A stretch of DNA of 64,000 nt from the NCBI GenBank assembly GCA_943354965.1, contig CALRDN010000005.1, positions 25,363-89,362 of the forward strand, written 5' to 3'. The stretch is from Candidatus Peribacteria bacterium. Lineage in GTDB: Bacteria; Patescibacteriota; Gracilibacteria; UBA1369; UBA12463. This document shows, one piece after another, positions 16,382 to 24,867 of the stretch. A program made the translations under genes and the position numbers. A model generated the notes under the pieces. It saw only the letters and a list, made by a program, of their open reading frames with translations. It did not search any database and was not told where the DNA came from. Position 1 is the first letter of the stretch. The number at the start of each line of letters is the position of its first letter.

Positions 16382-17782
16382 TTATATCGTCAGTCCCTTC
16401 CCATTAAACCACTCTACCAACTCATCAATAGCTACTCTTTCCTGGGCCATGGTGTCGCGATCGCGTACTGTGACCTTTTTGTCTTCTACCGTGTCGAAAT
16501 CAATCGTAATACAATATGGTGTACCAATCTCATCCTGACGGCGGTATCTCTTGCCGATGGAGCCGGTTTCGTCGTATTGGCACATCCAGGACTTTTTGAG
16601 TTTGTTGGCAATTTCGTGGCCGATTGTTGAGAGGGGTTCTTTTTTGGATAATGGGAGGACGGCCATCTTGATAGGAGCGAGCTTTTTTGGGAGACGGAGA
16701 ATGTATTCTTTTTCGTGAACGGTATCTTCTTCGCCGGATCGGGCGTCGAGTTCTTCGAAGGCGGAGCAGAGGACGACCAAGAGAGTGCGGTTGAGACCCC
16801 ATGTAGGTTCGATGCAGTGTGGCATGAATACTTCATTGGTGAGCGGGTCGCGGTACTGGAGGTCTTGCTTGGAGGCCTTGGAGTGGGCCTGGAGATCGAA
16901 GTCCGTACGGTAGGCGATACCGTAGAGCTCTTTGAGACCAAATGGGAACTGGTATTCGGTGTCGACGGAGCGTTTGGAGTAGTGGGCGCGGTCTTCGGGG
17001 GCGATCTCGTGGAAGACGAGGTTTTCTGGTTTGGCACCAATGGCGGTGAGCCAGTTTTTCTGCTGATCGAGCCAGTATTCAAACCACTTTTCCCAATCGT
17101 TTGGATGGACAAAGAACTCAATTTCCATCTGCTCGAACTCGCGGGTACGGAAGATGAAGTTTCCAGGAGTGATCTCGTTGCGGAAGGCGTGGCCGATCTG
17201 GGCGATACCGAATGGGATTCTTTGACGGCTGGTTTCTTGGATCGTCTTGAAGTCGACGAACATACCCTGGGCGGTCTCGGGACGCAGATAGACCGTGTTC
17301 TCGGCGTCGCTTGTTGGACCGAGGTGTGTCTGGAACATCATGTTGAACTGTTTTGGCGGGGTGAGCTCGTTTCCTTTTGGAGATTTGAGGTTTATGTCCG
17401 TTGCCTTCTGTACCATATCGTCGAAAGACATGCCGTTCACATTAACTCCTTTTTCCTCGAGGAGGTGATCGAGACGGTAGCGTTCATTTGTTTTTTTGTC
17501 CTCTACGAGTGGATCGTTGAAGTTGGCGACGTGGCCGGAGGCCTGCCAGACTTTTGGGTTCATGATGAGGGCGGCATCGAGACCGACGACGTCATCGCGT
17601 TCCTGAACGAACGTTTTCCACCAGAGTTTCTTGATGTTGTTTTTGAGTTCGACTCCGAGTGGTCCGTAGTCCCATGAGTTTGCGAGACCACCATAGATGT
17701 CGCTTCCGGGGAAGATGAATCCCCTTCTTTTACAAAGAGATGTAATTTTTTCCATAATGGAGTTTGCGTCCGGTTTAGCCAT
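16382..17782 (-). CDS. glyQS: Glycyl-tRNA synthetase, single-chain (alpha2) type
   Basis: A class II synthetase of the eukaryote/archaea/Gram-positive type, not the bacterial alpha2beta2 enzyme. The protein has 466 residues. Motifs are RRGFIFPGSDIYGG at the N-terminus, GPLGVELKNN, the motif 2 region with FRNEITP and F-E-Q-M-E-I-E-F-F, and motif 3 as E-P-T-W-G-L-N-R-T. The C-terminal anticodon-binding domain contains VLPLSKKE and YRRQDEIGTPYCITID. It lies 11 bases downstream of dtd, which fits a shared role in tRNA charging quality. Confidence 0.96.
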   Translation of the reverse strand: MAKPDANSIMEKITSLCKRRGFIFPGSDIYGGLANSWDYGPLGVELKNNIKKLWWKTFVQERDDVVGLDAALIMNPKVWQASGHVANFNDPLVEDKKTNERYRLDHLLEEKGVNVNGMSFDDMVQKATDINLKSPKGNELTPPKQFNMMFQTHLGPTSDAENTVYLRPETAQGMFVDFKTIQETSRQRIPFGIAQIGHAFRNEITPGNFIFRTREFEQMEIEFFVHPNDWEKWFEYWLDQQKNWLTAIGAKPENLVFHEIAPEDRAHYSKRSVDTEYQFPFGLKELYGIAYRTDFDLQAHSKASKQDLQYRDPLTNEVFMPHCIEPTWGLNRTLLVVLCSAFEELDARSGEEDTVHEKEYILRLPKKLAPIKMAVLPLSKKEPLSTIGHEIANKLKKSWMCQYDETGSIGKRYRRQDEIGTPYCITIDFDTVEDKKVTVRDRDTMAQERVAIDELVEWFNGKGLTI

Positions 17783-17793
17783 GGGGTGTTTTG

Positions 17794-18252
17794 TTATGCG
17801 TTAGATGTAGGATGATTTTTTTCGAGTGTGAATGTAGCAGGGCCGTCGTTTACGAGCGAGACCATCATATGTGCGCCGAACTCTCCTGTTTGGATGTTGA
17901 GATTTGTCGCCTTGAGAAGTTCTACTGTTTTTTCATACAGAGGTTTTGAGTGGTCGGGCCGTGAGGCGTTAGCAAAATCAGGGCGTCGCCCCTTGTCGCA
18001 TGAGCCATAGAGTGTGAACTGAGATACGATGAGGATTTCTAATTTTGCATCGAGCACCGAGAGGTCGAACTCCTGTTCTCCTTGTGGGAAGAGTCGGAGG
18101 TTCGCGATCTTCTCTACTATCCACTTCGCTTCGTCTTCAGTATCGGTTTGCGTGATTCCTAGGAAAACGAGGAGACCTTTTTGGATAGTGCCGATTGTTT
18201 GGGCGCCGACGGTTACGGAGGCGCTGTTTACTCGTTGAATGATAGCTTTCAT
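17794..18252 (-). CDS. dtd: D-aminoacyl-tRNA deacylase
   Basis: Dtd hydrolyses D-aminoacyl-tRNA (and Gly-tRNA-Ala). The protein has 152 residues. The N-terminus MKAIIQRV is typical, the active-site strand is SQFTLYGSCDKGRRPDF, and the cross-subunit Gly-cisPro region is NDGPATF, close to the usual NxGPVT. It is the first gene of a minus-strand operon with glyQS. Upstream lies repeat copy B. Confidence 0.95.
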   Translation of the reverse strand: MKAIIQRVNSASVTVGAQTIGTIQKGLLVFLGITQTDTEDEAKWIVEKIANLRLFPQGEQEFDLSVLDAKLEILIVSQFTLYGSCDKGRRPDFANASRPDHSKPLYEKTVELLKATNLNIQTGEFGAHMMVSLVNDGPATFTLEKNHPTSNA

Positions 18253-18314
18253 AGTTCTTTCCTTATAGTGTGCTTATTATAGACAGACGGCAGGGGTATT
18301 GTCGAGTGACGAAA

Positions 18315-18531
18315 GTGATATCACTTGATATCCTTTGGTGCGGTTTCTAGCATGTCTTTTACCCTACTTTCCCCCAAGGGACACCCCTGCTGGGGCGTGA
18401 AAAGCTATCCTACGATATACAAACCCATAGCAAGTTGATACTAAAATGCTATCAAATTGATATCATATCAAAAACACCCCAGGGATATACCACCAAGTGA
18501 ACGAAAGGATATCACCTGATATACATTGATC
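18315..18531 (-). repeat. Intergenic GATATC-rich repeat, copy B
   Basis: Copy B lies in reverse orientation to copies A and C. Read on the minus strand it starts with GTATATCAGGTGATATCC (right end here) and contains the same core, with the ATAGCA/TGCTAT dyad, as copy C. It ends with a GATATC-rich inverted repeat at 18315-18335. A 27-nt hairpin interrupts it at 18371-18397. It fills most of the spacer between dtd and the winged-helix gene. I see nothing else in 18532-18718 beyond a possible upstream extension of that gene. Confidence 0.85.
18371..18397 (+). repeat. 27-nt mobile hairpin inserted in repeat copy B
   Basis: Identical base for base to 5027-5053 but inserted at another position of the repeat and in the opposite orientation relative to it. 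Copy C has TTTTCAAAAGTAG at this position with no insert. Confidence 0.8.
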
Positions 18532-18718
18532 TATTTGTGATGTTCCGATCAGCGTGTCAACAATCTGAGAACTGTTGTCAGATTTGAATGACACATTTTT
18601 TAAACACACTTTTTGTTCAGGAGATGCCATTTATCCCATGACATTCGTTAACGTAGATTTGTTATCCTTTCTTCATTTCATCATCATGGCGCTACTTTTA
18701 CTTCGTAATCCATTTTTT

Positions 18719-19381
18719 ATGTACGGTGTTATTTTTACTCGGCAATCAAATCATTTTTCTTTTACTATTGAGGGTTTTCTTCGTGAAGGCATACGGCTGG
18801 AGGTTGTAAACCCCACCTCCAATTTGCGTGAAAATGATGTTATCTACACTTCGAGTGTTTTTCTCTTTCAAGGAGTTCTGTCTCCGGTAGATATTAACAT
18901 TATCAAACTCATTCGTTTGCTCAAGCCGACGAGTTGTATTGTTCTCCTGGATCCCGAAGAGACCAATGACTCAGAGTATGTTGATTTGATGGTAACACGA
19001 CCGTTTTCTTATCCTTATCTCAGTGTGATGATTCAAAAACATATTTGCGAGAGGCGCGAGGAGCGAAAAGGCGATACTTTAAAAATGGGTTTGATGACAC
19101 TACATATTTATACGAGAATTTTGGCTACTGGAAGCCATGAAATTATTCTTAGAAATAAAGAATTTGAGTTGGTTCGATACTTCTTTCTCAATCCGGGACG
19201 TATTGTTACTCGTTCGGACCTTCTCGAAAGTGTCTGGGACAGAAGTTCAACTATCTCTACAAATACTATAGATGTACATATTTCCAGATTGCGTCGAAAA
19301 TTGAAAGAATGCCATGTGGAAGAGCTGCTTCGAACCGTGCCATGTTTAGGTTATCAGTGGTTAGTTGGTGTTACATCATAA
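18719..19381 (+). CDS. OmpR/PhoB-type winged-helix regulator with degenerate receiver
   Basis: Predicted 220 residues from the ATG at 18719. In-frame ATGs at 18575, 18638 and 18686 add an odd hydrophobic stretch. The receiver-like fold begins naturally at MYGVIFTR. The C-terminal 100 residues are a trans_reg_C winged helix: L-R-N-K-E-F-E-L-V-R-Y-F, P-G-R-I-V-T-R-S-D-L-L-E-S-V-W-D, N-T-I-D-V-H-I-S-R-L-R-R-K-L and V-P-C-L-G-Y-Q-W. The N-terminal part has the shape of a receiver, but I see no acidic pair and no phospho-Asp (the position reads as S-S-V or L-L-D-P), so phosphorylation control is doubtful. Targets are unknown. Confidence 0.78.
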   Translation: MYGVIFTRQSNHFSFTIEGFLREGIRLEVVNPTSNLRENDVIYTSSVFLFQGVLSPVDINIIKLIRLLKPTSCIVLLDPEETNDSEYVDLMVTRPFSYPYLSVMIQKHICERREERKGDTLKMGLMTLHIYTRILATGSHEIILRNKEFELVRYFFLNPGRIVTRSDLLESVWDRSSTISTNTIDVHISRLRRKLKECHVEELLRTVPCLGYQWLVGVTS

Positions 19382-19472
19382 ATCTTTTTTTCCACAATCT
19401 CATTTCCTTCACACCTTCATAAATTATTCTATAATTTCAAACGTTAGTACATGACTTACCCCACACTCACCT

Positions 19473-20543
19473 ATGGACACCATTCAACAAAACGCGAAGG
19501 AAGTTTTCTCAAAAGTTTCTGATGTAGTAGCCGAACTGTTGCGCCTTCTTTCGCCAAAAGAACGTCTGGTTATTGAGAGACGCTATAACCTTGGTCACAC
19601 CAAACGTGCCACGCTCGAAGAAATTGGTAAGGATTTCAAGGTTACTCGTGAGAGAATTCGACAAATCGAAAAGAGTGCTCTTCAAAAACTACGAAGAAAC
19701 GTTTTTACTACGCCACTTTCCTCCCTCTTTACTATTGCTACGGAGGTTATGAAGGAGCATGGCGGTGTTATGCACCAGGATCTTTTCTTCAATGAATTAA
19801 TTCAGAAAATTGTTGGTTCAGGAACCGTAGATCGTGACTCTTTGGCGCTTGCTTTCGAGCTCGACTCGGCCTATGTCGTCGTCGGAAACACTATTAAGTT
19901 ACATCCATATGTTAGACTGATGTTCGTGACGGATGATCTCATTACCGAAATCTGTAGCGGAGCTGTTCGACTTCTTGACGAGGACGGCGATGTCGCTATT
20001 AAGGACACTTTTGTAAAACGACTCTTTGGTATTCATCAAACAAAGGCTCACGTATCTCCTGCGTTGATTGAGTCCATTCTTCACCTCGATAAAAATTTAA
20101 AGGTACTCCCGGAGGGGTATGGTCTTTACAGCTGGAGACATATTCACCCACGAACTCTCCGAGATAAGATTTTCTTCACGCTTCGACAGAATACCAAGCC
20201 ACTTCATTTCGTTGATATTGCTAATAGAATCATTGAAACTCATTTTGATTCTAAGCGTGTTAATCTCCAGGCGGTTCACAATGAACTTATCCGATGTGGG
20301 GATTTTGTATTGATTGGCCGAGGTATCTACGCCCTCAAAGAATGGGGATACCAGTCCGGAACGGTTCTCGATGTTATCGAGAGTGTTCTCCTCGAACACA
20401 AAGAGCTTGAACAGGAAGAGATTGTTAAGGCCGTGCTTGAGCGACGTCAGGTCAAGCGCATCACGATTCTCCTCGCACTCAAAAATGGCGAGAAGTTCAC
20501 TCGTGTCGGTCGTAAACAGTATCGACTTGCCACGAAGGCTTAG
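19473..20543 (+). CDS. Sigma region 4 + HARE-HTH transcription factor, paralogue 1
   Basis: A protein of 356 residues. Residues about 20-75 are a sigma-70 region 4 helix-turn-helix (L-S-P-K-E-R-L-V-I-E-R-R-Y, T-L-E-E-I-G-K, V-T-R-E-R-I-R-Q-I-E). A winged-helix-like stretch follows. At about 230-290 there is a HARE-HTH domain (K-P-L-H-F-V-D-I-A, L-I-G-R-G-I-Y-A-L-K-E-W-G), as in RNA polymerase delta, then another small winged helix ending F-T-R-V-G-R-K-Q-Y-R-L. Regions 2 and 3, needed for -10 recognition and melting, are absent, so it is not an ordinary sigma factor. It may act at -35 sites or on RNA polymerase. A paralogue is at 28052-29131. Confidence 0.85.
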   Translation: MDTIQQNAKEVFSKVSDVVAELLRLLSPKERLVIERRYNLGHTKRATLEEIGKDFKVTRERIRQIEKSALQKLRRNVFTTPLSSLFTIATEVMKEHGGVMHQDLFFNELIQKIVGSGTVDRDSLALAFELDSAYVVVGNTIKLHPYVRLMFVTDDLITEICSGAVRLLDEDGDVAIKDTFVKRLFGIHQTKAHVSPALIESILHLDKNLKVLPEGYGLYSWRHIHPRTLRDKIFFTLRQNTKPLHFVDIANRIIETHFDSKRVNLQAVHNELIRCGDFVLIGRGIYALKEWGYQSGTVLDVIESVLLEHKELEQEEIVKAVLERRQVKRITILLALKNGEKFTRVGRKQYRLATKA

Positions 20544-20559
20544 TTTGAATATTGATGAA

Positions 20560-21489
20560 TTAGAGCGACGTAAAAGCATTCTTATTTAATGCTTGTTCGC
20601 CTTTCATTTCTTGGTAGCTTGTTGCTATCTGATTTTCTGTTTCTTCCTGAAGTTGTTTGGCGTATTTCGCTTTTGCCTGTACTGCCATATCCTTGGCGGT
20701 TTTATCGAGTGGGTCAAAATGAAGAATCTCTTCGGCTACTTGCGCGGCTTTTTCATACTTTCCGAGCTGATAAAGTGTCTTCATATTTTCCGTCGCCTTG
20801 AGGGTGAACTCTTGCTTGTTGCTTACCTGAGATACGAGTAAGTTTTTTTTGTATTTATTGAGAAGTTCTTCTACCTGTTTATTAGTACGGTCGATTTTTT
20901 GCATCTGGTAAAGAAAATTCACGATGTCTTCGTTTTTTTCTGTTTCGAAGAGTGATTTTTTTTCTGCAATTTTTATGGTAATAATTTTGTCTCGGTAACT
21001 CTGGTGAATGGCGTTGAGTTGTGGATTCGTTAGCGCATCACGATTTTTCTCGAGCATGAGTTTGATCATCTCGTCGTATTTTTTTTCCTGAAGAAGATTT
21101 TCCAGCTCCTGCATATAGATTGCCAGGACGTCTTTGGTTTGCGCGGCGAACTGCTTTCTATAGAGATCCTGCGCCTGGGCGAGCTGCTCTTCCAGTGGTC
21201 CGTAATGTGGCGCAAAGCGATAGAGCTCGCTGAGATTTTTTATCAGTTGATTGTACTCTCCGGCCTCCCATAGAGGTTTGAACGACTTTAGTTTTTCATC
21301 GATTGCCTGCTGGTTGAAGTTCAGCGCCGCATCAGAAATTTTCTCCTTCATCTTTAAAGCGCCCTCGTTTTCGGGGTCGGCCTCGAGCACCTTCGTACAG
21401 AGGTTGTAGGCATCTTTGAGCTTCCCTTCACTGAGGAGAAGTCCTGCTTGAGCGGTGTACTGATTGAATACATCCTGAATATCTGCCAT
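20560..21489 (-). CDS. TPR-like helical repeat protein
   Basis: A protein of 309 residues, highly helical. It contains TPR-like pairs such as AGLLLSEGKLKDAYNLCTKV with L-E-A-D-P-E-N-E-G-A-L, and near the C-terminus LYQLGKYEKAAQVAEEIL with H-F-D-P-L-D-K-T-A. The middle is coiled-coil-like with many Lys/Glu/Gln. There is no signal peptide, so it is probably a cytoplasmic scaffold. It is convergent with the sigma-like gene and lies downstream of valS on the same strand with a 51-base gap. Confidence 0.75.
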   Translation of the reverse strand: MADIQDVFNQYTAQAGLLLSEGKLKDAYNLCTKVLEADPENEGALKMKEKISDAALNFNQQAIDEKLKSFKPLWEAGEYNQLIKNLSELYRFAPHYGPLEEQLAQAQDLYRKQFAAQTKDVLAIYMQELENLLQEKKYDEMIKLMLEKNRDALTNPQLNAIHQSYRDKIITIKIAEKKSLFETEKNEDIVNFLYQMQKIDRTNKQVEELLNKYKKNLLVSQVSNKQEFTLKATENMKTLYQLGKYEKAAQVAEEILHFDPLDKTAKDMAVQAKAKYAKQLQEETENQIATSYQEMKGEQALNKNAFTSL

Positions 21490-21540
21490 GAGTGCGTTTT
21501 TTAGTTGAGATCTAGGTTCTGCTAGATTCCAGCTATTGTA

Positions 21541-24207
21541 TCACATTTTGGCAGCTTTTTCGAGGGATTTTTCGTGCGTGGAGAGGTTCTCGAGCTGTTC
21601 GGTGAGCTGAGCGGCCTGTTCTTTGGCTTGAGCTACCACTTCTTTCGGGGCGTTCGCGACGAAGCTTTGGTTCCCGAGACGACCGTTGATGGCGGCGAGT
21701 TCTGATGAAATCTGCTTCTTCTCCTTGGTAATTCTCTCTAGCTCCTGCTCGAGGTTGAACATGTTCTGGAGGGGAAGGTAGATCTCCATGGGCCCGGCGA
21801 GAATTTTCAGCGCCTGCGGAATTGGCTCGCCTTTCTTCGCAATTTCCAGGTTGCTGAGGTTGCCGAGTCGCATGATGGCTTCTTTCTTCTCCCAGATCAG
21901 GTCGGTGAGCGCGCCACCGTATATTGTGGCATCGATTTTCTTCACCGGATCAATCTTGTACTCAGATTTCGTTTTTCTGATTGATGTAATAGCGGTGTAG
22001 ATGTGTTCAATTTTCTTCGCTTCTGCGTTGAAGATGAGTCCAGCATCATACTGTGGCCACGCCTCGAGCATGATGAACTTCTTCTCTCCCAGCATCGACC
22101 AGATCGCCTCTGTGACGTATGGCACGAATGGATGCAGGAGCTTGAGTGTTGTCTTGAGTGCGTGGATGAGTACGGCAGGATTCTTATGCTCTCCTTTTGA
22201 GAACTCGATGTACCAGTTGCACATCTCGTTCCAGAGGAAGTCATAGATTTGTGTGCCGGCCTCGGAAAAGTTGTATTTTTCAATATGCTTCGTTGAGTCT
22301 TTTATGAGCAGCTGGAGTCGGGTCATGATCCACTTGTCTGCTGTGGAGGTGACATCTTTTTTGCTGAATTTTTTGTTCAGATCCTCGGTAGAAACATTAA
22401 GGAGGATGAATCGTGATGCATTCCAAATCTTGTTAACAAAGTTGCGATATCCGGCGATTTTCTCTTCATAGAGCCTCGTATCGTTACCTGGGGCTCCTCC
22501 GATAACCATACTCAACCTGAGAGCATCTGCTCCGTATTTCTCAATCATATCTAGTGGATCGATGCATGAGTCCGGTTTGGACTTGCTCATTTTTTCTCCG
22601 GATCGAGTGCGAATGAGACCATGGAGGTAGACTGTCTTGAAAGGTACCTCGCCGAGTGCGTAGGTTGTCATGAGAATCATTCTGGCGACCCAGAAGAATA
22701 AAATATCATAACCGGTTTCGAGAACCGATGTTGGGTGGAAGTACTCAAGTTCCTTTGTTTTCTTCGGCCAGCCGAGTGTGGAAAACGTCCATAGGCCTGC
22801 GGAAAACCAGGTGTCGAGCACGTCGGGATCCTGCGTGATGTTTTTACTCTTACATGCCGAACATTTCGATGGCGTTTCGATGGATACGATAGGAGAACCT
22901 TTGCAATCTTTGCAATACCATACGGGAATCTGATGACCAAACCATATCTGTCTGGAGATACACCAGTTGTGTAAATTGCCCATCCAGTGTGCATATATTT
23001 TTTCGAATTTTTCAGGAAGAATTTCGATACCTCCTTTTTTTACCGCATCAATAGAGAGCTGTTTGAGTGTTTTGTTTCTTCCTGGAATTTTCTTATCAAC
23101 ATCAATAAACCACTGCGTAGAGAGGATAATCTCAACCGTCGTACCGCAACGATAGCATGAACCGACATTGTGTGTGATGTCCTGTACCTCCTTCATGAGT
23201 CCGTTCAGTTCCAAATACATTACCACTTCTTCTCGTGTTTCTTTCACGCTTTTGTTATCAAATTCCGTTACTACTCCCTGTTCGTTAATTACATTTTTAA
23301 TTTCTCGTACGGCCTTGGAACCGGCGTGTCGTTCATACATCTCGAAGTCTACATGGCTATGCGCAGGGGTAATTCCCACGGCGCCTGTTCCAAATGCAGG
23401 GTCAATGCTCTTGTCGGGGAAGACCTCTATGGTGAGTTTTTTTCCTCCAGCAAATACGACATCAAATTTTTTATTCAGATATTTCTTGAATCTCTTGTCG
23501 TCCGGATGAACTGCTACTCCCGTGTCACCAAGCTTTGTCTCTGGTCGAGTTGTAGCGATTTCAAATGGGAAATTTTTATCATACTTGAATACGTATAATT
23601 TTCCTTTTGCTTCTTTGTAGTCGACCTCATCATCTGCGAGCGTGGATTGGCAACGCGTACACCAGTTAACGGTTCTATTGCCTCGATAAATTAATCCATC
23701 ATCAAACATACTTTTAAAAATCGTTCGTACGGCGAGCGATGGACCTGCATCAAGCGTATAAGATTCTCGACTCCAGTCACAGCTTGATCCCATTTTTCTC
23801 ACCTGATTTCTGATGGTTGTTTTGGATGTTTCCACAAAAGCCTCAACTTCCTTCAAAAACTTCTCTCTCCCGAGGTCGTGCCTTGTGATGTTTCGAGCGG
23901 CTAGATTTTTTTCTACACGGTTCTGAGTAGCGATAGCAGCATGGTCCGTTCCTGGGAGCCAGAGGGTCTCGTCCCCTTTCATTCGGTGGTAGCGCACCAT
24001 GATGTCCTCAAGTGCGAGCATCACTGCATGGCCCAGATGAAGGGTACCTGTAGCGTTTGGCGGTGGCATAATTACCGTGAATGGCTTCTTCTTTGGGTTT
24101 ACCTTTGCCTTGAAGGCGCCGGAGCTCTCCCATTTGGCATAAATATCATTCTCAAATTTAGAGGCGTCATAGGCTTTGGGAAGCTGGTCTTCCGTGAGGT
24201 GGTTCAT
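21541..24207 (-). CDS. valS: Valyl-tRNA synthetase
   Basis: A class I synthetase that charges tRNA-Val and edits threonine. The ATG at 24207 gives 888 residues and puts LPKAYDASKFE at the usual N-terminal place. An ATG at 24255 would add 16 residues. The HIGH box is in PPPNATGTLHLGHAVM and KMSKS is in GEKMSKSKPDSC. The editing domain lies between (T-T-R-P-E-T-K-L-G-D-T-G-V-A-V-H-P). CYRCGT and the C-x2-C pairs around CKDC/CSAC suggest zinc sites. The C-terminal about 60 residues form the coiled-coil tRNA-binding arm. It diverges from the 24385 operon. Confidence 0.96.
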   Translation of the reverse strand: MNHLTEDQLPKAYDASKFENDIYAKWESSGAFKAKVNPKKKPFTVIMPPPNATGTLHLGHAVMLALEDIMVRYHRMKGDETLWLPGTDHAAIATQNRVEKNLAARNITRHDLGREKFLKEVEAFVETSKTTIRNQVRKMGSSCDWSRESYTLDAGPSLAVRTIFKSMFDDGLIYRGNRTVNWCTRCQSTLADDEVDYKEAKGKLYVFKYDKNFPFEIATTRPETKLGDTGVAVHPDDKRFKKYLNKKFDVVFAGGKKLTIEVFPDKSIDPAFGTGAVGITPAHSHVDFEMYERHAGSKAVREIKNVINEQGVVTEFDNKSVKETREEVVMYLELNGLMKEVQDITHNVGSCYRCGTTVEIILSTQWFIDVDKKIPGRNKTLKQLSIDAVKKGGIEILPEKFEKIYAHWMGNLHNWCISRQIWFGHQIPVWYCKDCKGSPIVSIETPSKCSACKSKNITQDPDVLDTWFSAGLWTFSTLGWPKKTKELEYFHPTSVLETGYDILFFWVARMILMTTYALGEVPFKTVYLHGLIRTRSGEKMSKSKPDSCIDPLDMIEKYGADALRLSMVIGGAPGNDTRLYEEKIAGYRNFVNKIWNASRFILLNVSTEDLNKKFSKKDVTSTADKWIMTRLQLLIKDSTKHIEKYNFSEAGTQIYDFLWNEMCNWYIEFSKGEHKNPAVLIHALKTTLKLLHPFVPYVTEAIWSMLGEKKFIMLEAWPQYDAGLIFNAEAKKIEHIYTAITSIRKTKSEYKIDPVKKIDATIYGGALTDLIWEKKEAIMRLGNLSNLEIAKKGEPIPQALKILAGPMEIYLPLQNMFNLEQELERITKEKKQISSELAAINGRLGNQSFVANAPKEVVAQAKEQAAQLTEQLENLSTHEKSLEKAAKM

Positions 24208-24321
24208 GATGATTGAGGGGGTCCTTGACTCTGACTTTAGCTTTGTAGGTTTCATATATTTTTTAGTTGTATGATTTGGCTTCGAAATGATAGCATGAGC
24301 TTCATAGGGAACCCAAACTAT

Positions 24322-24350
24322 TTGACAAAGTGCAGTTTTTAGCTTATAGT
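24322..24350 (+). promoter_or_regulatory. Strong promoter of the nad operon
   Basis: Consensus -35 TTGACA (24322-24327) and -10 TATAGT (24345-24350) with 17-base spacing. Transcription should begin near 24357, before the ATG at 24385. Confidence 0.85.
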
Positions 24351-24384
24351 TAGCTTGTGGACAGTTCTATCATCTTTTCGTCAC

Positions 24385-24855
24385 ATGGCAGAAAATAAAC
24401 CATTATTCAACATCGCTCCCGGTCAAAATCCTGAATCTGGATCCCGTCCGGTTGCTACTCCTGATGCTTCTCCGGATCTCAGCGCTGATATTTCAAGCAG
24501 TTTGCGTGAGGTGGTTGGATCGCTTCCTGCTGAGCAAAAGAAGAGTGGTACTGCGGCTGCGGCACAACAAAAAGTTGTCAAAACACCTCAGGAACGTAAA
24601 GAAGAACTCTTGGCTCGTCTTCCCAAGGATCCTGCAAAAGCTGAGCGTTTTTTGCGACATGACCTTGAGAAGAATTTAGAAAAGACACTCGGAGAGTTAG
24701 AGCACCAGCTTCACAAGAATCCCTCTTATTTTGAGATGAATACCCTCTTGTCACGGATTCGCGAGTTCCGCGAGGTTCTTGCACAGCTTGCCTATTACGC
24801 ATTTGAGCAGCTGAAGGTCCTATGGCTTCGGTTTGTGCATAATCTTTCCATATAG
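24385..24855 (+). CDS. Unrecognised protein, 156 residues, first gene of the nad operon
   Basis: The ATG at 24385 lies behind a consensus promoter. A GTG/ATG at 24355 would precede the transcription start. The N-terminal half is Pro/Ala/Ser-rich and probably disordered. The C-terminal half is helical (L-E-K-T-L-G-E-L-E-H-Q-L, then E-F-R-E-V-L-A-Q-L-A-Y-Y-A-F-E-Q-L), ending in a hydrophobic stretch. Twelve bases separate it from nadA. No known NAD-pathway protein is recognised. L-aspartate oxidase (NadB) is not encoded here. Confidence 0.65.
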   Translation: MAENKPLFNIAPGQNPESGSRPVATPDASPDLSADISSSLREVVGSLPAEQKKSGTAAAAQQKVVKTPQERKEELLARLPKDPAKAERFLRHDLEKNLEKTLGELEHQLHKNPSYFEMNTLLSRIREFREVLAQLAYYAFEQLKVLWLRFVHNLSI

Positions 24856-24867
24856 TAGAATCTGGTC

